A stretch of 64,000 bases of DNA from Enterobacteriaceae bacterium RIT691 (GCA_009668205.1 WJYM01000007.1:62001-126000), one strand, 5' to 3'. Positions 16,709 through 27,799 are shown, counted from the stretch's first letter. Numbers and translations are program-made. Notes: generated from the letters alone by a model not told the origin.

Positions 16709-18757
16709 TTATTTCGTTGCTTTTAGATCAACGGCAGGTTTGTCTTTTTCCATATCGGCTAAATCGACCGCAATGTGTACGGTTTCATCAAGATACGGAT
16801 CCGGCTCCTGGTAATCCTTCGGCAAATCGTCCAGTTTCTTCAACGGCGGTTTGCCTTCACGCTTGTAGCGATCGTTGATGCGCGCCAGGCGGGTTGCATC
16901 ATCTTCCTCGTTCTCTTTTTCACGCTGAGCGTAATTGAGCGAGGCGATATTACGGCGCTCCTTCAGGGCATTGAAACGGGCAATGTCCTTCACGATGTAC
17001 TGGAATTCAGGATCTTTCGCGATACGCTCGTTGTGCGACTTCAGCAACTCCGGTCCGAACGGCGTCATATCGCCGGTCTTCACGTACGTCGCAGCATTAA
17101 TGCTGTCCCACGGCAGTGCGTTATCCTCGAACTTCTCGCCGGTTTCCGTCTCTTCGCTGCCGGTTGGCATCATGATGTCCGGCGTCACACCTTTACGCTG
17201 CGTACTGCCGCCATTGATGCGGTAGAACTTCTGAATGGTGTACTGGACAGAGCCCAGCGCTGGCCATTCAGGGCGCAGCATCTGATCGTAGATACGGTTC
17301 AGCGAGCGATATTGCTGGACGGTACCTTTACCGAAGGTCGGCTCACCGACAATCAGCGCACGGCCATAGTCCTGCATTGCAGCCGCAAAGATTTCCGATG
17401 CCGAGGCGCTGAAGCGGTCAACCAGTACCACCAGCGGGCCTTTATAGTACACAACGCCATCCGTATCGCTGTCTTCACGTACTTTGCCGTTATTATCGCG
17501 AACCTGCACGACCGGGCCAGAAGGAATGAACAGGCCGGAAAGCGAAACGGCTTCCGTCAGTGCACCACCGCCGTTGCTGCGCAGATCGATAATAATGCTG
17601 CTGACGTTTTGCTTATCCAGTTTCTGCAGCTGTGCCTTCACGTCATCGGTCAGACCCACGTAGAAGCCTGGAATATCCAGTACGCCCACTTTCTGCGAGC
17701 CGACGGTTTTCACCGACATCTTCACCGCACGGTCTTCAAGGCGAATTCGCTCACGAGTCAGGGTGATGGTGCGCGTTTTAGTGCCTTTACCCGCCGGAAG
17801 AATTTCCAGACGCACTTTGCTGCCCTTCGGCCCTTTGATCAGCGCAACGACATCATCCAGGCGCCAGCCGATAACATCGACCATCGCTTTACCTGTCTGA
17901 CCCACGCCAACGATACGATCGCCAACGCTTATCGCTTTGCTCTTCGCCGCAGGGCCACCCGCAACCATGGAATTAATGACCGTGTAGTCATCATCCATTT
18001 GCAACACGGCACCGATCCCTTCCAGAGAAAGGCTCATTTCGGTGTTGAACTGCTCGGTATTGCGTGGAGAAAGGTAGTTGGTGTGCGGGTCGATTTCGTG
18101 GGCAAAGGACGTCATCGCCAGCGAGAACACATCTTCGCTGTTGGTCTGTGCCAGACGGCGAATGGCGAACTTATAACGACGAGTCAGCGTTTCACGGATC
18201 TCTTTGTCGTCTTTGCCCGCAAGCTTCAGGCTCAGTTCATCATATTTAACTTTGCCGTCCCACAGGGCATTGAGCTCTGCTTCGTCTTTTGGCCACGGCG
18301 ATTTGCTGCGGTCAAGATTGAAGCTGTCATTACCCGTGAAATCCATCGGGCGCTCAAGCACTTTCAGCGCATATTGATAGCGCTCAAAGCGGCGTTTTTG
18401 CGCCAGATTGTATAAATCGTAAAAAACGTCCAGCTTGCCGTTGCGCAGTTCGTCGCCGATCTGCGTTTTCCGCGGTTCAAACTGAGCAATATCACTCGCC
18501 AGCAGCACATTATGGCTGTAATCGAGAAGATTAAGGTAGCGATCGTAAATCTTTGCCGAGAACGCATTATCGAGATCGAACTGGCGATAGTGTGAACGGG
18601 TAAAGCGAGACGTTACTCGCTCGCTTACCGTTGCATGCTGCGCTTCTTCCTTCAGAACCGGAATCTGCGAAGCCTGCGTAATTTCGTCCACGGCGAACGA
18701 CTGGCCTGCCATCAACAGCATGCCAGCGAGCGCGGTGACCTTAAATAGTGTGTTCAT
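16709..18757 (-). CDS. prc: Tail-specific periplasmic protease Prc
   Basis: Periplasmic serine protease (S41 family, 682 residues as in E. coli) that trims the C terminus of FtsI precursor and degrades MepS with the adaptor NlpI, along with tail-tagged proteins. A signal peptide ends near AGQSFA (residue 22). A PDZ domain sits at about 240-320 (GIGAVLQMDDDYTVINSM), and the catalytic Ser of DRFSASASEIFAAA (about 452) pairs with the Lys of GEPTFGKGTVQ (about 477). It lies 19 bases downstream of proQ and forms an operon with it. The nearby PBP3-SAL-like protein is a plausible extra substrate by analogy with FtsI, but this is inference. Confidence 0.97.
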   Translation of the reverse strand: MNTLFKVTALAGMLLMAGQSFAVDEITQASQIPVLKEEAQHATVSERVTSRFTRSHYRQFDLDNAFSAKIYDRYLNLLDYSHNVLLASDIAQFEPRKTQIGDELRNGKLDVFYDLYNLAQKRRFERYQYALKVLERPMDFTGNDSFNLDRSKSPWPKDEAELNALWDGKVKYDELSLKLAGKDDKEIRETLTRRYKFAIRRLAQTNSEDVFSLAMTSFAHEIDPHTNYLSPRNTEQFNTEMSLSLEGIGAVLQMDDDYTVINSMVAGGPAAKSKAISVGDRIVGVGQTGKAMVDVIGWRLDDVVALIKGPKGSKVRLEILPAGKGTKTRTITLTRERIRLEDRAVKMSVKTVGSQKVGVLDIPGFYVGLTDDVKAQLQKLDKQNVSSIIIDLRSNGGGALTEAVSLSGLFIPSGPVVQVRDNNGKVREDSDTDGVVYYKGPLVVLVDRFSASASEIFAAAMQDYGRALIVGEPTFGKGTVQQYRSLNRIYDQMLRPEWPALGSVQYTIQKFYRINGGSTQRKGVTPDIMMPTGSEETETGEKFEDNALPWDSINAATYVKTGDMTPFGPELLKSHNERIAKDPEFQYIVKDIARFNALKERRNIASLNYAQREKENEEDDATRLARINDRYKREGKPPLKKLDDLPKDYQEPDPYLDETVHIAVDLADMEKDKPAVDLKATK

Positions 18758-18776
18758 GCCTGGCCCGGCCTCCGTT

Positions 18777-19469
18777 TCAGAACATCAGATGTTCTGCGCG
18801 TACAATCATTGACATACCAGAAGTCAGCTGCACACGAACACCATCTTTGGTGATTTCGAGAACAGTGGCGTCCATTGCATTGTTGCCCGCTTTAACCTTC
18901 AGGGACTGGCCCACAGTTAGCGCAGACAGATCGGATACTGGGGTAAAACGCTCTTCACGTTCAACGCGAGGCGCTTTTGCAACAGCCGGTTTTGCCGGAT
19001 TACGCGGTTTGCGATCGCCAGCCTCTTTACGCGGCGCAGCCGGGCGAGGTTTACGCTCACGACGTGGCGCATCGACCGGTTCACCGGCAGCGATGGCAGC
19101 TTCACGTTTTTTCGCCTGCTGCTCAGCACGCTGTGCCTGCACGCGCGCTTTCGCTTCTTCAAGCTGCTGGCGGGCATGGGTCACATGCTGTTCGTCCAGC
19201 ACGCCGCACGCGTTGCCGTCGAGATCAACACGGGTTGCGCCCGCTTTGATACCGTACAGGTAGCGCCAGCTGGAGGTGTAGAGACGTAATGCGGAGCGGA
19301 GTTGGGTTTTGCTGAGATTCATCTCACCCTCAACGCGCGCCACCAGATCCTGAAAAATACCAATTTTCAGGGGGCGTGCTTCACCTTCAGCACTGAAACA
19401 CTGTGGGAAGCGTTCTGCCAGAAAAGCGATAACTTCTTTACTGCTATTCAACTTAGGTTGATTTTCCAT
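18777..19469 (-). CDS. proQ: RNA chaperone ProQ
   Basis: Global RNA-binding protein of the FinO/ProQ family (230 residues; E. coli 232). The FinO-like domain covers about 1-120 (from [16 protein letters not shown] to the QQLEEAKAR helix). A Lys/Arg/Ala/Pro-rich linker follows at about 125-180, then a Tudor-like C-terminal domain ([23 protein letters not shown]). It stabilises many sRNAs and mRNA 3' ends and raises ProP activity. AGGAAA precedes the ATG. Linker length is the part that varies most from E. coli. Confidence 0.97.
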   Translation of the reverse strand: MENQPKLNSSKEVIAFLAERFPQCFSAEGEARPLKIGIFQDLVARVEGEMNLSKTQLRSALRLYTSSWRYLYGIKAGATRVDLDGNACGVLDEQHVTHARQQLEEAKARVQAQRAEQQAKKREAAIAAGEPVDAPRRERKPRPAAPRKEAGDRKPRNPAKPAVAKAPRVEREERFTPVSDLSALTVGQSLKVKAGNNAMDATVLEITKDGVRVQLTSGMSMIVRAEHLMF

Positions 19470-19566
19470 GAAATTTCCTGATTACAACGGACGTAGCCAA
19501 CATACCGCGGGCATGAACAGGCGTCATTATAATGACGCCATCAGTAAATGCTACGTTATCCGTTGA

Positions 19567-20064
19567 TTATCCTGCGACAGGCTGAAAGAATTTATGATAA
19601 TCGGTTGCCGCAAGCACCTGTTCTAGCTGCTCTACCAGCTGACGCAGGCCTTGTTCATCTTCCGCGGTAAAGCGAGAATATTCCGGGCTGTCGATATCCA
19701 GAACCCCAAGAATGGCATTATTTACCACCAGTGGAAGGACGATTTCGGAGTTACTTGCCGCATCACAGGCGATGTGCCCATCAAAAGCGTGAACGTCTTC
19801 CACGCGCTGGACTTCATTTTTTGCCACCGCAGTACCACACACGCCACGCCCTACAGGAATTCGTACGCAGGCAATTTTGCCCTGGAACGGGGCTAACACC
19901 AGCGTATCGCCCTCGAGCAGGTAAAATCCGGCCCAGTTCACACCGGAAAGACGTTCAAACAGCAGAGCGCTGGTATTAGAGAGAGTCGCTAAAAAACTGG
20001 TTTCACCCGCCATCAATGCCTTAAAATCACGGTTAAGTTCCGCGTAAAACTCTGTTTTGTTCAT
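19567..20064 (-). CDS. msrC: Free methionine-(R)-sulfoxide reductase
   Basis: GAF-domain enzyme (165 residues) that reduces free Met-R-sulfoxide with thioredoxin. The three catalytic or resolving cysteines expected in the family are visible at 66, 76 and 100 (KIACVRIP, GRGVCGTAV and HIACDAAS). It matches E. coli YebR/MsrC across the full length. It is divergent from letA and lies upstream of proQ with a gap of about 100 bases. Confidence 0.95.
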   Translation of the reverse strand: MNKTEFYAELNRDFKALMAGETSFLATLSNTSALLFERLSGVNWAGFYLLEGDTLVLAPFQGKIACVRIPVGRGVCGTAVAKNEVQRVEDVHAFDGHIACDAASNSEIVLPLVVNNAILGVLDIDSPEYSRFTAEDEQGLRQLVEQLEQVLAATDYHKFFQPVAG

Positions 20065-20207
20065 TATTGAATCACTTGTTAAATGTCTTCGGAATCGGCC
20101 AGTGCCGACGCATAGCTCTCATAAATAAGCATTAAATGCGCTCAGGCTCAAGATGATTCCGTTCATAGGTTAAGATAGAGTTATACCTTCATTTCAAAAG
20201 CGAATAA

Positions 20208-21491
20208 ATGGCACTCCGAGCTTCTCACATTACGCCGGCAAAAAAGATTACCGTGCAGGCGATAACCCGCCCTCTTGCGCCACCCGCATACCATCGCTGT
20301 CCTCAGTGCGACACGCTGTTTCGTTTGCCGGTGCTGAAGTCGTCCCAGAGCGCGTATTGCCCCTGCTGCGATGCAAAAATCCGCGACGGTCGTGACTGGT
20401 CGTTAACCCGCCTCGCCGCCATGGCGGTCACCATGATACTGCTGATGCCTTTCGCCTGGAGTGAACCTCTTCTGCGGCTGCATCTGCTCGGGGTGCGGAT
20501 AGACGCCAACCTGCTACAGGGGATCTGGCAAATGACCGACCAGGGCGACCCTATTCCGGCGGCAATGGTGCTGTTTTGTACGGTCGGTGCCCCGCTGGTG
20601 TTGGTGATCGCCATTGCCTATTTATGGCTCGGCAATATTCTCGGGATGAATCTTCGCCCGGTGCTGCTGATGCTGGAGAAACTCAAAGAGTGGGTGATGC
20701 TGGATATTTACCTTGTGGGTATTGGCGTCGCCTCGATAAAGGTGCAGGATTACGCGTTTCTGCAGCCTGGCATTGGACTGGTGGCTTTTATCTCTTTGGT
20801 CCTATTGAGTATTTTGACCCTTATTCACCTGAATGTGGAACAGCTGTGGGATCGCTTTTATCCCCAGCGTCCGGCGCATCGCCCCGACCCAGGCCTGCAG
20901 GTCTGTCTGGGCTGCCACCATACCGGATTTGCCGATGCCCGTGGCCGCTGCCGTCGGTGTCACGTGCCACTGCGCCATCGTCGGGCCCACAGTCTGCAAA
21001 AGTGCTGGGCTGCGCTTATCGCGTCGATTATTTTTCTGCTGCCGGCAAACCTGCTGCCTATCTCCATTATCTATGTGAATGGGTCGCGTCAGGAGGATAC
21101 AATCCTTTCCGGGATTATGTCCCTTGCTAACAGCAATGTTGCCGTTGCCGCCGTGGTCTTCATCGCCAGTATTCTGGTCCCGTTCACCAAAGTTCTGGTA
21201 ATGCTGACGCTGCTTGTTTCCATTCAGTTTAAGTGTGAGCAAGGGTTACGAACGCGCATACGGTTACTGCGGCTGGTAACATGGATTGGCCGCTGGTCAA
21301 TGTTGGATCTGTTCGTGATTTCATTGACCATGTCATTGATCAATCGCGATCAGCTTCTTGCTTTTACGATGGGACCCGCTGCGTTTTATTTCGGCGCTGC
21401 GGTAATATTGACTATTCTTGCAGTTGAATGGCTGGATAGCCGCTTACTTTGGGACGCACATGAGTCAGGAAACGCCCGCTTCACCGACTGA
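20208..21491 (+). CDS. letA: Inner-membrane lipid-transport protein LetA
   Basis: A PqiA-family membrane protein of 427 residues that partners LetB in intermembrane lipid transport and envelope integrity. It has two related halves, each opening with a zinc-ribbon-like cluster (C31-x2-C34...C51-x2-C54, and a second CLGC/CRRC set near 235-255). Each cluster is followed by about four membrane helices. letB starts 32 bases before the letA stop, so the two are translationally linked. E. coli YebS has the same length class and the same overlap. Confidence 0.95.
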   Translation: MALRASHITPAKKITVQAITRPLAPPAYHRCPQCDTLFRLPVLKSSQSAYCPCCDAKIRDGRDWSLTRLAAMAVTMILLMPFAWSEPLLRLHLLGVRIDANLLQGIWQMTDQGDPIPAAMVLFCTVGAPLVLVIAIAYLWLGNILGMNLRPVLLMLEKLKEWVMLDIYLVGIGVASIKVQDYAFLQPGIGLVAFISLVLLSILTLIHLNVEQLWDRFYPQRPAHRPDPGLQVCLGCHHTGFADARGRCRRCHVPLRHRRAHSLQKCWAALIASIIFLLPANLLPISIIYVNGSRQEDTILSGIMSLANSNVAVAAVVFIASILVPFTKVLVMLTLLVSIQFKCEQGLRTRIRLLRLVTWIGRWSMLDLFVISLTMSLINRDQLLAFTMGPAAFYFGAAVILTILAVEWLDSRLLWDAHESGNARFTD

Positions 21492-24096
21492 AGCGAGAAT
21501 TAAAACAAAACGCCGAATCTCCCCATTCTGGCTGCTACCGGTGATTGCCCTGATGATTGCAGGCTGGCTCATCTGGCACAGCTATCAGGATCGCGGCACC
21601 ACCATTACTATCGACTTCATGTCCGCAGACGGTATCGTGCCCGGGCGTACGCCTGTGCGTTATCAGGGGGTTGAAGTCGGTACCGTTGAAGAAGTGAGCC
21701 TGAGCAAAGATCTCAACAAAATTCAGGTGAAAGCCAGCGTCAAGGGCGATATGAAAGACGCCCTGAAAACCGAAACGCAATTCTGGCTGGTTACCCCAAA
21801 AGCGTCGCTTGCCGGGGTTTCCGGGCTGGATGCGCTCGTCGGCGGTAACTACATCGGGATGATGCCGGGGAAAGGCAATCCTCAGGATCACTTTACCGCG
21901 TTGGACACCCAGCCACGCTATCGGCTCAATAACGGCGAGCTGATGATCCATCTGCATGCGCCAGATTTAGGGTCGCTCAACAGCGGGTCGCTGGTCTATT
22001 TCCGCAAGATCCCGGTCGGTAAAGTTTACGACTACTCCATTAATGCCAACAAACAGGGCGTTACTGTCGATCTGCTTATCGATCGCCGCTTTACCAATTT
22101 GGTGAAGAAAGGCAGCCGATTCTGGAACGTCTCGGGCATCAAGGCCGATGTCAGCCTGAGCGGTGCCAAAGTGCAGCTTGAAAGCCTGGCGGCGCTGGTC
22201 AACGGCGCGATTGCTTTCGATTCTCCTGAAGGTTCCAAAACAGCCGATCAGAATGATGAATTTGGTCTGTACGAAGATTTGGCTCACAGCCAGCGCGGCG
22301 TCATCGTCAAGCTGGATTTGCCTGACGGCGCAGGGTTGAAAGCAGGGTCAACCGCGTTGATGTATCAGGGTCTGGAAGTGGGGCAACTGACGAAACTCAC
22401 GCTGATCCCCGGTGGCGCGGTGACGGGCGAAATGACCGTCGACCCAAGCGTGGTCAATCTGCTGCGCGAAAATACGCGCATTGAGCTGCGCAATCCTAAG
22501 CTGTCTCTCGAAAACACCAATCTCAGCTCACTGCTGACCGGCAGTACGTTTGAACTGGTTCCCGGCGAAGGCAAACCGCAGGATCATTTCGTCGTGGTCC
22601 CGGCGGATAAAACACTGCTGCAGGAACCGGGCGTGATTACGCTGTCGCTGAGTGCGCCGGAATCGTACGGCATTGATGCCGGACAGCCCATTGTCCTGCA
22701 TGGCGTAAAAGTGGGCCAGGTGCTGGAGAGAACGCTATCCGGTAAAGGCGTCGCTTTCTCCGTTGCTATCGATCCGCAGTACAAAGACCTGCTGCACGGT
22801 GACAGTAAATTCGTGGTCAACAGCCGCGTGGATGTCAAAGTCGGCCTCGACGGCGTTGAGTTCCTCGGGGCAAGTGCCAGCGAATGGTTGAACGGCGGCA
22901 TTCGCATTTTACCCGGCGATAAAGGGCCGATAAAGTCTGAATACCCCCTGTATGCCAACCTGGAAAAAGCGATCGAGAATAGCCTCGGCGACCTGCCAAC
23001 AACCACCATGACGCTGACGGCGGATACGTTGCCGGATGTCCAGGCCGGTTCCGTGGTGCTGTATCGCAAGTTTGAAGTGGGCGAAGTGATCACCGTGCGC
23101 CCTCACGCTAACGCTTTTGATATCGAACTGCATATCAAACCGGAGTACCGTCAGTTGCTGACGCAAAATAGCGTGTTCTGGGCCGAGGGAGGGGCAAAGG
23201 TGCAGCTGAATGGGGCCGGTTTAACGGTTCAGGCAGCCCCACTCTCCCGTGCGCTGCGCGGGGCTATCAGCTTCGATAATCTGAGCGGTGCCAGTGCCAA
23301 CGCACGCAAAGGCGACAAGCGTATTTTATATCCATCTGAAACCGCGGCCCGTGCTGTCGGCGGCCAGATAACGCTGCACGCCTTCGATGCCGGAAAACTG
23401 GCGCCGGGTATGCCGATTCGCTATCTGGGCATCGATATCGGTCAGGTACAAACGTTGGATCTGATCACCTCGCGCAATGAGGTTCAGGCCAAAGCGGTTC
23501 TGTACCCGGAATACGTGAATACCTTTGCCCGTAATGGTACCCGCTTCTCGGTCATTACCCCGCAAATTTCTGCCGCGGGCGTCGAGCATCTTGATACGAT
23601 CCTGCAGCCGTATATCAACGTTGAACCCGGCCGCGGCGGCAATGCGCGTCGTGACTTTGAGCTACAGGAAGCGACCATCACGGACTCCCGCTATCTCGAC
23701 GGTCTGAGTATCGTCGTGGAGGCACCGGAAGCGGGTTCACTCAGTATTGGTACGCCGGTGTTGTTCCGCGGCATTGAAGTCGGCACCGTGACGGGCCTGC
23801 AGCTGGGCTCCTTGTCCGACAGGGTGATGGTGGCACTGCGAATCAGTCAGCGCTATCAGCATCTGGTGCGCAACAACTCGGTCTTCTGGCTGGCCTCTGG
23901 CTATAACCTCGACTTTGGGATTATCGGCGGGGTTATCAAAACCGGGACCTTCAACCAGTTCATTCGCGGGGGTATCTCGTTCGCTACGCCGCCGGGAACG
24001 CCGCTGGCGCCGAAAGCGCAGGAAGGCAAACACTTCCTGTTGCAGGATACCGAACCTAAAGAGTGGCGCGAATGGGGCACAGCCCTGCCACGGTGA
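21460..24096 (+). CDS. letB: Seven-MCE-domain intermembrane tunnel LetB
   Basis: A periplasm-spanning MCE protein (878 residues; E. coli 877 or close). One N-terminal membrane helix (about 22-40) is followed by seven tandem MCE domains. These can be recognised by the repeated pattern of a V-P/A-G-x-x-V-x-Y/F-x-G-x-x-V-G-x-V type, for example [40 protein letters not shown] and [21 protein letters not shown]. In E. coli LetB stacks as rings forming a lipid tunnel between the membranes. The start at 21460 matches MSQETPAS of E. coli and lies inside the end of letA. Confidence 0.96.
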   Translation: MSQETPASPTEARIKTKRRISPFWLLPVIALMIAGWLIWHSYQDRGTTITIDFMSADGIVPGRTPVRYQGVEVGTVEEVSLSKDLNKIQVKASVKGDMKDALKTETQFWLVTPKASLAGVSGLDALVGGNYIGMMPGKGNPQDHFTALDTQPRYRLNNGELMIHLHAPDLGSLNSGSLVYFRKIPVGKVYDYSINANKQGVTVDLLIDRRFTNLVKKGSRFWNVSGIKADVSLSGAKVQLESLAALVNGAIAFDSPEGSKTADQNDEFGLYEDLAHSQRGVIVKLDLPDGAGLKAGSTALMYQGLEVGQLTKLTLIPGGAVTGEMTVDPSVVNLLRENTRIELRNPKLSLENTNLSSLLTGSTFELVPGEGKPQDHFVVVPADKTLLQEPGVITLSLSAPESYGIDAGQPIVLHGVKVGQVLERTLSGKGVAFSVAIDPQYKDLLHGDSKFVVNSRVDVKVGLDGVEFLGASASEWLNGGIRILPGDKGPIKSEYPLYANLEKAIENSLGDLPTTTMTLTADTLPDVQAGSVVLYRKFEVGEVITVRPHANAFDIELHIKPEYRQLLTQNSVFWAEGGAKVQLNGAGLTVQAAPLSRALRGAISFDNLSGASANARKGDKRILYPSETAARAVGGQITLHAFDAGKLAPGMPIRYLGIDIGQVQTLDLITSRNEVQAKAVLYPEYVNTFARNGTRFSVITPQISAAGVEHLDTILQPYINVEPGRGGNARRDFELQEATITDSRYLDGLSIVVEAPEAGSLSIGTPVLFRGIEVGTVTGLQLGSLSDRVMVALRISQRYQHLVRNNSVFWLASGYNLDFGIIGGVIKTGTFNQFIRGGISFATPPGTPLAPKAQEGKHFLLQDTEPKEWREWGTALPR

Positions 24097-24165
24097 TCCT
24101 CAGCGACGCTGGCTTCGTCCTGCCAGCGTCGCTGTGATAAACTGCGCGCCTTATTTCAGAAACGG

Positions 24166-25608
24166 GTGCGTGTAGTGGCTTATCTTCCAGACTCTTTCCT
24201 CGAGGTGATGCGTGCAGCAATGCCCGCTCATCTCTCCTTCGATGATTTCGTTGCCGCCTGTCAGCGTCCGCTACGTCGTAGTCTTCGCGTCAATACGCTC
24301 AAAATCAGCGTCGCCGATTTTCTTCAGCTGGTCGCGCCCTACGGCTGGCAGCTTACGCCAGTGCCTTGGTGTGAAGAAGGTTTCTGGATCGAACGTGACG
24401 ATGACGATGCATTACCTCTCGGCAGTACCGCTGAACATCTGAGCGGACTGTTCTACATTCAGGAAGCCAGCTCGATGCTGCCGGTCAGTGCATTATTCGC
24501 CGACGGCAACCAGCCGCAGCGCGTGATGGATGTTGCCGCCGCCCCCGGGTCCAAAACAACGCAAATTGCCGCGCGCATGGGTAACGAAGGCGCGATCCTC
24601 GCCAATGAGTTTTCCGCCAGCCGGGTGAAAGTGCTGCATGCCAATATCAGCCGCTGCGGGATCCGTAACGTCGCCCTCACCCATTTTGACGGCCGGGTGT
24701 TCGGAGCGGCTTTACCCGAAAGCTTCGATGCCATTCTGCTCGATGCCCCCTGCTCTGGCGAAGGCGTGGTTCGCAAAGATCCGGATGCGCTCAAAAACTG
24801 GTCGGCAGAGAGCAACACTGAAATCGCCGGTACCCAGCGCGAACTGCTCGACAGTGCGTTTCACGCCCTGAAGCCTGGCGGCACTCTGGTTTACTCCACC
24901 TGCACCCTCAACCGAGAAGAGAATGAAGATGTGCTGGCGTGGCTGCTGTCAGCCTATCCGCAAGCCGTTGAAATCGTGCCACTTGGCGAGCTGTTCCCCG
25001 ACGCAGAGAAAGCGCTCACCGCGGAAGGCTATCTGCACGTTTTCCCACAGATTTACGACTGTGAAGGCTTTTTTGTCGCCCGGCTGCGCAAAACAGCCGC
25101 CATTGAAGCACTGCCAGCTCCCGGCTATAAGGTCGGAAAGTTTCCGTTCATGCCAATGAAAACCCGCGAAGCCGCTGCCGTGGTTGAGGCTGCCGCTGCC
25201 GTTGGCCTGCACTGGAATGACAGCCTGTCGCTTTGGCAGCGAGACAAAGAAATCTGGCTGTTCCCAACGGAAATGGCCCCTCTGTTCGGGAAAGTTCGCT
25301 TCTCGCGAATTGGCCTGCGCCTTGCCGAAACCTTTAACAAAGGTTTTCGCTGGCAGCATGAAGCCATTATCGCCCTGGAGAGTGATCCCCGTCGTCATTT
25401 CGAACTCAACCAGGCTGAAGCCGAAGAGTGGTATCGCGGCCGAGATGTATGGCCGGAAACCCCGCCAAAACAGGATGATGTGATTGTGACCTTCCAGGGG
25501 CATCCGCTGGGCCTGGCCAAAAAAGTGGGGTCGCGCCTGAAAAATAGTTATCCGCGTGAGCTGGTTCGCGATGGCAAACTCTTTGCTGCCGCGCGTTCTC
25601 CGGAATAA
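24166..25608 (+). CDS. rsmF: 16S rRNA (cytosine-1407-C5)-methyltransferase
   Basis: RsmF/YebU methylates C1407 of 16S rRNA in the 30S subunit. About 480 residues. The SAM-binding part holds [17 protein letters not shown], and the two family cysteines lie in [10 protein letters not shown] (about 195) and STCTLN (about 245). A C-terminal PUA-like part follows. The start is uncertain: GTG at 24166 aligns best with the E. coli N terminus (YLPDSF against YFPDAF), but a GTG three codons later is also possible, and neither has a strong ribosome-binding site. Confidence 0.94.
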   Translation: MRVVAYLPDSFLEVMRAAMPAHLSFDDFVAACQRPLRRSLRVNTLKISVADFLQLVAPYGWQLTPVPWCEEGFWIERDDDDALPLGSTAEHLSGLFYIQEASSMLPVSALFADGNQPQRVMDVAAAPGSKTTQIAARMGNEGAILANEFSASRVKVLHANISRCGIRNVALTHFDGRVFGAALPESFDAILLDAPCSGEGVVRKDPDALKNWSAESNTEIAGTQRELLDSAFHALKPGGTLVYSTCTLNREENEDVLAWLLSAYPQAVEIVPLGELFPDAEKALTAEGYLHVFPQIYDCEGFFVARLRKTAAIEALPAPGYKVGKFPFMPMKTREAAAVVEAAAAVGLHWNDSLSLWQRDKEIWLFPTEMAPLFGKVRFSRIGLRLAETFNKGFRWQHEAIIALESDPRRHFELNQAEAEEWYRGRDVWPETPPKQDDVIVTFQGHPLGLAKKVGSRLKNSYPRELVRDGKLFAAARSPE

Positions 25609-25711
25609 AAAAGAACGCAATCTGACTGGCAAAATACGCGGGGTTGTCTACGCTGAAAAATGGGGGACTTAACTGGTCGTACCACAACGAAGCAGATAAC
25701 CGGAGAGCAAG

Positions 25712-25951
25712 ATGACTAAAACCCGCGTACGCATTGGCGCCTTCGAAATCGATGACGCCGAAATGCACAGTGAGCAGCAAGGGGAGCGAACGTTAAGCAT
25801 TCCCTGTAAATCCGATCCCGATTTATGCATGCAGCTTGATGCCTGGGATGATGATACCAGCGTTCCCGCTATTCTTGATGGAGAGCATTCCGTACTGTAC
25901 CGCCAGCACTACGATCGTCATTCCGATGCCTGGGTTATGCGCCTCGCCTGA
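25712..25951 (+). CDS. yebV: Conserved small protein YebV
   Basis: A 79-residue acidic cytoplasmic protein matching E. coli YebV (78 residues), with the conserved block IPCKSDPDLCMQLDAWD. GAGAGCAAG upstream of the ATG gives a reasonable ribosome-binding site. Function is unknown. In K-12 yebW follows it; here a terminator and then convergent pphA come directly after, so yebW is absent. Confidence 0.92.
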   Translation: MTKTRVRIGAFEIDDAEMHSEQQGERTLSIPCKSDPDLCMQLDAWDDDTSVPAILDGEHSVLYRQHYDRHSDAWVMRLA

Positions 25952-25960
25952 CCTAACAGA

Positions 25961-25984
25961 AACCCGCCCGCAGGCGGGTTATCA
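25961..25984. terminator. Terminator between yebV and pphA
   Basis: AACCCGCC-CGCA-GGCGGGTT is a perfect 8-bp stem with only a short T-run (TTAT) after it, between two convergent genes. Confidence 0.7.
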
Positions 25985-26002
25985 TTCCGGCTAACGCCCG
26001 CC

Positions 26003-26647
26003 TCACTGCAATTGGACGAGAGTCAATTCACCGCCAAAGACCGCGCCCGTATCGATATAGTGTTGATTCCCGGCATCATAACGGTGCTTCAACGGCGTGT
26101 GACCAAACCAGAAATGATCGGCGCCGTCAATCTCCGCGTGCTGTCCGGCCAGATGATTACTCAGACGTTGCCGATCCCAAAGCACCCGATGCCAGTCCAA
26201 CGTCTTTTGCCAGTCATAGTGGTTATCAGGATAATCCGCATGGGCAATGACATGAATCCCCTTCAGCGTATCCACTTCCATGACCAGCGGCAGATACCGA
26301 CAGGCAGAGAGCCGACTTTTGGTCTCCGCCTTTTGGCTTTCGGAACACCGCTCAAACCACTCGCCGCCGTTGATTGCCCAGAGCGCCAGCTGCTGATTAT
26401 CCAGTGCATCAATGGCCATTTGTTCATGATTCCCGCGAATAGCCAAAAACCATCTTTTATCAAGAAGCTCAAGGCATTTCAGGCTGTCTGGCCCCCGGTC
26501 GATAAGGTCCCCTACTGAAATAAGAAGATCCTCGCCTGGATTAAATTTCAGGGCCTTAAGTCGGGCCATCAGCAATGCGTGACAACCATGCAGATCGCCC
26601 GTCAGCCAAATATGTTGGTAATGCGTACCGTCAACTCTCTGATACAT
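26003..26647 (-). CDS. pphA: Serine/threonine protein phosphatase 1
   Basis: Metal-dependent phosphatase of the PPP family (214 residues; E. coli PphA 218). The metal-binding signatures are in order: GDLHG at 17-21, GDLIDRG at 46-52 and GNHEQ at 72-76, with later histidines in HVIAHADYP and WFGHTPL. In E. coli it dephosphorylates Ser/Thr and His-phosphate proteins and signals misfolded protein. The start at 26647 is set by a strong GGAGGTAATT; a longer frame upstream has no support. In K-12 the sdsR locus comes next, while here seven kilobases of extra DNA intervene. Confidence 0.94.
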   Translation of the reverse strand: MYQRVDGTHYQHIWLTGDLHGCHALLMARLKALKFNPGEDLLISVGDLIDRGPDSLKCLELLDKRWFLAIRGNHEQMAIDALDNQQLALWAINGGEWFERCSESQKAETKSRLSACRYLPLVMEVDTLKGIHVIAHADYPDNHYDWQKTLDWHRVLWDRQRLSNHLAGQHAEIDGADHFWFGHTPLKHRYDAGNQHYIDTGAVFGGELTLVQLQ

Positions 26648-26813
26648 AATTACCTCCCGCCCCTTAAGTATAGAAGAAAGGGGTTGTTTTCGATGCCCAC
26701 CAATTAACAACTTAAACTCAGCATCAACAAACCGGGAATAAAGGTTCCGCAACCATTAAAGGTTGACCTGTCTGCCGCTAAAATAACTGCTGAATTAAGA
26801 TGAGGTTATTATC

Positions 26814-27767
26814 GTGTCGGACAACACCCTGCATTCCAGCCAGTTACTCACAGCGAATGAACACCTGATTACCGATTTAGTTCGCGGAAAAGTCACCCCT
26901 GCGCCTATCTGGAAAAAAACCGAATACCGACTGAAATTCCTTTTGCGTACCCTCATTTTTTACCGGGCAACCCGCACGATGCTGGACAGCCTTGGCCAGC
27001 GTCCGGATTTTATGCAGTTGCTGAAAGCTCAGGTGACGCTGCCAAGTAAACCACACCGCCAGTATCTGGCCCGGGGTTTATCGTCTGTTCAGCGGGCCGA
27101 GGCCATCGTCGGGCACTATCAATTTGTGGATTCGCTGCAAAGCCCGAAGGTGGTAGAAGCGCTTACCGCCATGGATCCTGTCGCCCTTCTGCATTTCGAA
27201 GGGAAAGAGGGTGCAAAATTCACCCTCTATGCGTCCTGTGCCCATAAGGCTGAACGTGAAGGCGAAAGTACGGTCTGGTTCTGTAATGAAGAAAACACCC
27301 TTCTTGCCAGCGCGACGTTTAGCGTGACGCGTACGGAAAACGGCTGGGCGTTAGTTATCGGTGGACTGCAGGGGCCACGTCGCAACGTTTCCCACGACGT
27401 CATCCGCGTCGCGACTCGCGCCTGCTATGGGCTTTTCCCAAAGCGGATTATCGTTGAGTTTTTCGGACTGCTGGCCGCGCAATGCAACATCACCAGCCTT
27501 TCTGGCGTCAGTGACAACGGTCATGTTTTCCGCGCCCTTCGCTACCGTTTCAGCAAAGGCCGCCATTTCCATGCCAGCTATGATGAGTTTTGGGCCTCTA
27601 TTGATGGAGTGAAATCCGGTCCTTTCCTCTGGCAGTTGCCCGTTCAGCAAGCGCGAAAACTGATCGATGAGATCCCCAGCAAGAAGCGCGCCGAATATCG
27701 CCGCCGTTTTGCCCTGCTGGATGAGATGCAAAACCAGTTTAGCGCGCTGTTCACCCCTCACGCCTGA
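26814..27767 (+). CDS. VirK/YbjX-family protein (DUF535)
   Basis: A 317-residue protein of the DUF535 family, which includes Shigella VirK and Salmonella/E. coli YbjX. Family-like segments include the basic N-terminal part (YRLKFLLRTLIFYRATR), IVGHYQFVDSL and the core IGGLQGPRRNVSHDVIRVATRACYGLFPKR. No catalytic motif is known. Salmonella VirK and YbjX are PhoP-linked and affect resistance to antimicrobial peptides and surface protein location. The start is GTG after GATGAGG. This gene is not at this place in K-12, so it probably came with the accessory region, though its base composition (around 53% GC by eye) is not unusual. Confidence 0.85.
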   Translation: MSDNTLHSSQLLTANEHLITDLVRGKVTPAPIWKKTEYRLKFLLRTLIFYRATRTMLDSLGQRPDFMQLLKAQVTLPSKPHRQYLARGLSSVQRAEAIVGHYQFVDSLQSPKVVEALTAMDPVALLHFEGKEGAKFTLYASCAHKAEREGESTVWFCNEENTLLASATFSVTRTENGWALVIGGLQGPRRNVSHDVIRVATRACYGLFPKRIIVEFFGLLAAQCNITSLSGVSDNGHVFRALRYRFSKGRHFHASYDEFWASIDGVKSGPFLWQLPVQQARKLIDEIPSKKRAEYRRRFALLDEMQNQFSALFTPHA

Positions 27768-27775
27768 AGGTAAGG

Positions 27776-27799
27776 GGTTGGGATGCCTGCATCCCAACC
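27776..27799. repeat. Perfect 11-bp inverted repeat after the VirK-like gene
   Basis: GGTTGGGATGC-CT-GCATCCCAACC is a perfect inverted repeat with a two-base loop, eight bases past the stop codon. There is no T-run on either side, so it is a transcript end or processing stem rather than a classical terminator. Confidence 0.75.

Noticed and set aside
16775-18415. 546-codon plus-strand frame antisense to prc
   Set aside because: High-GC shadow of prc with His/Arg-rich composition and no domain; prc is unambiguous.
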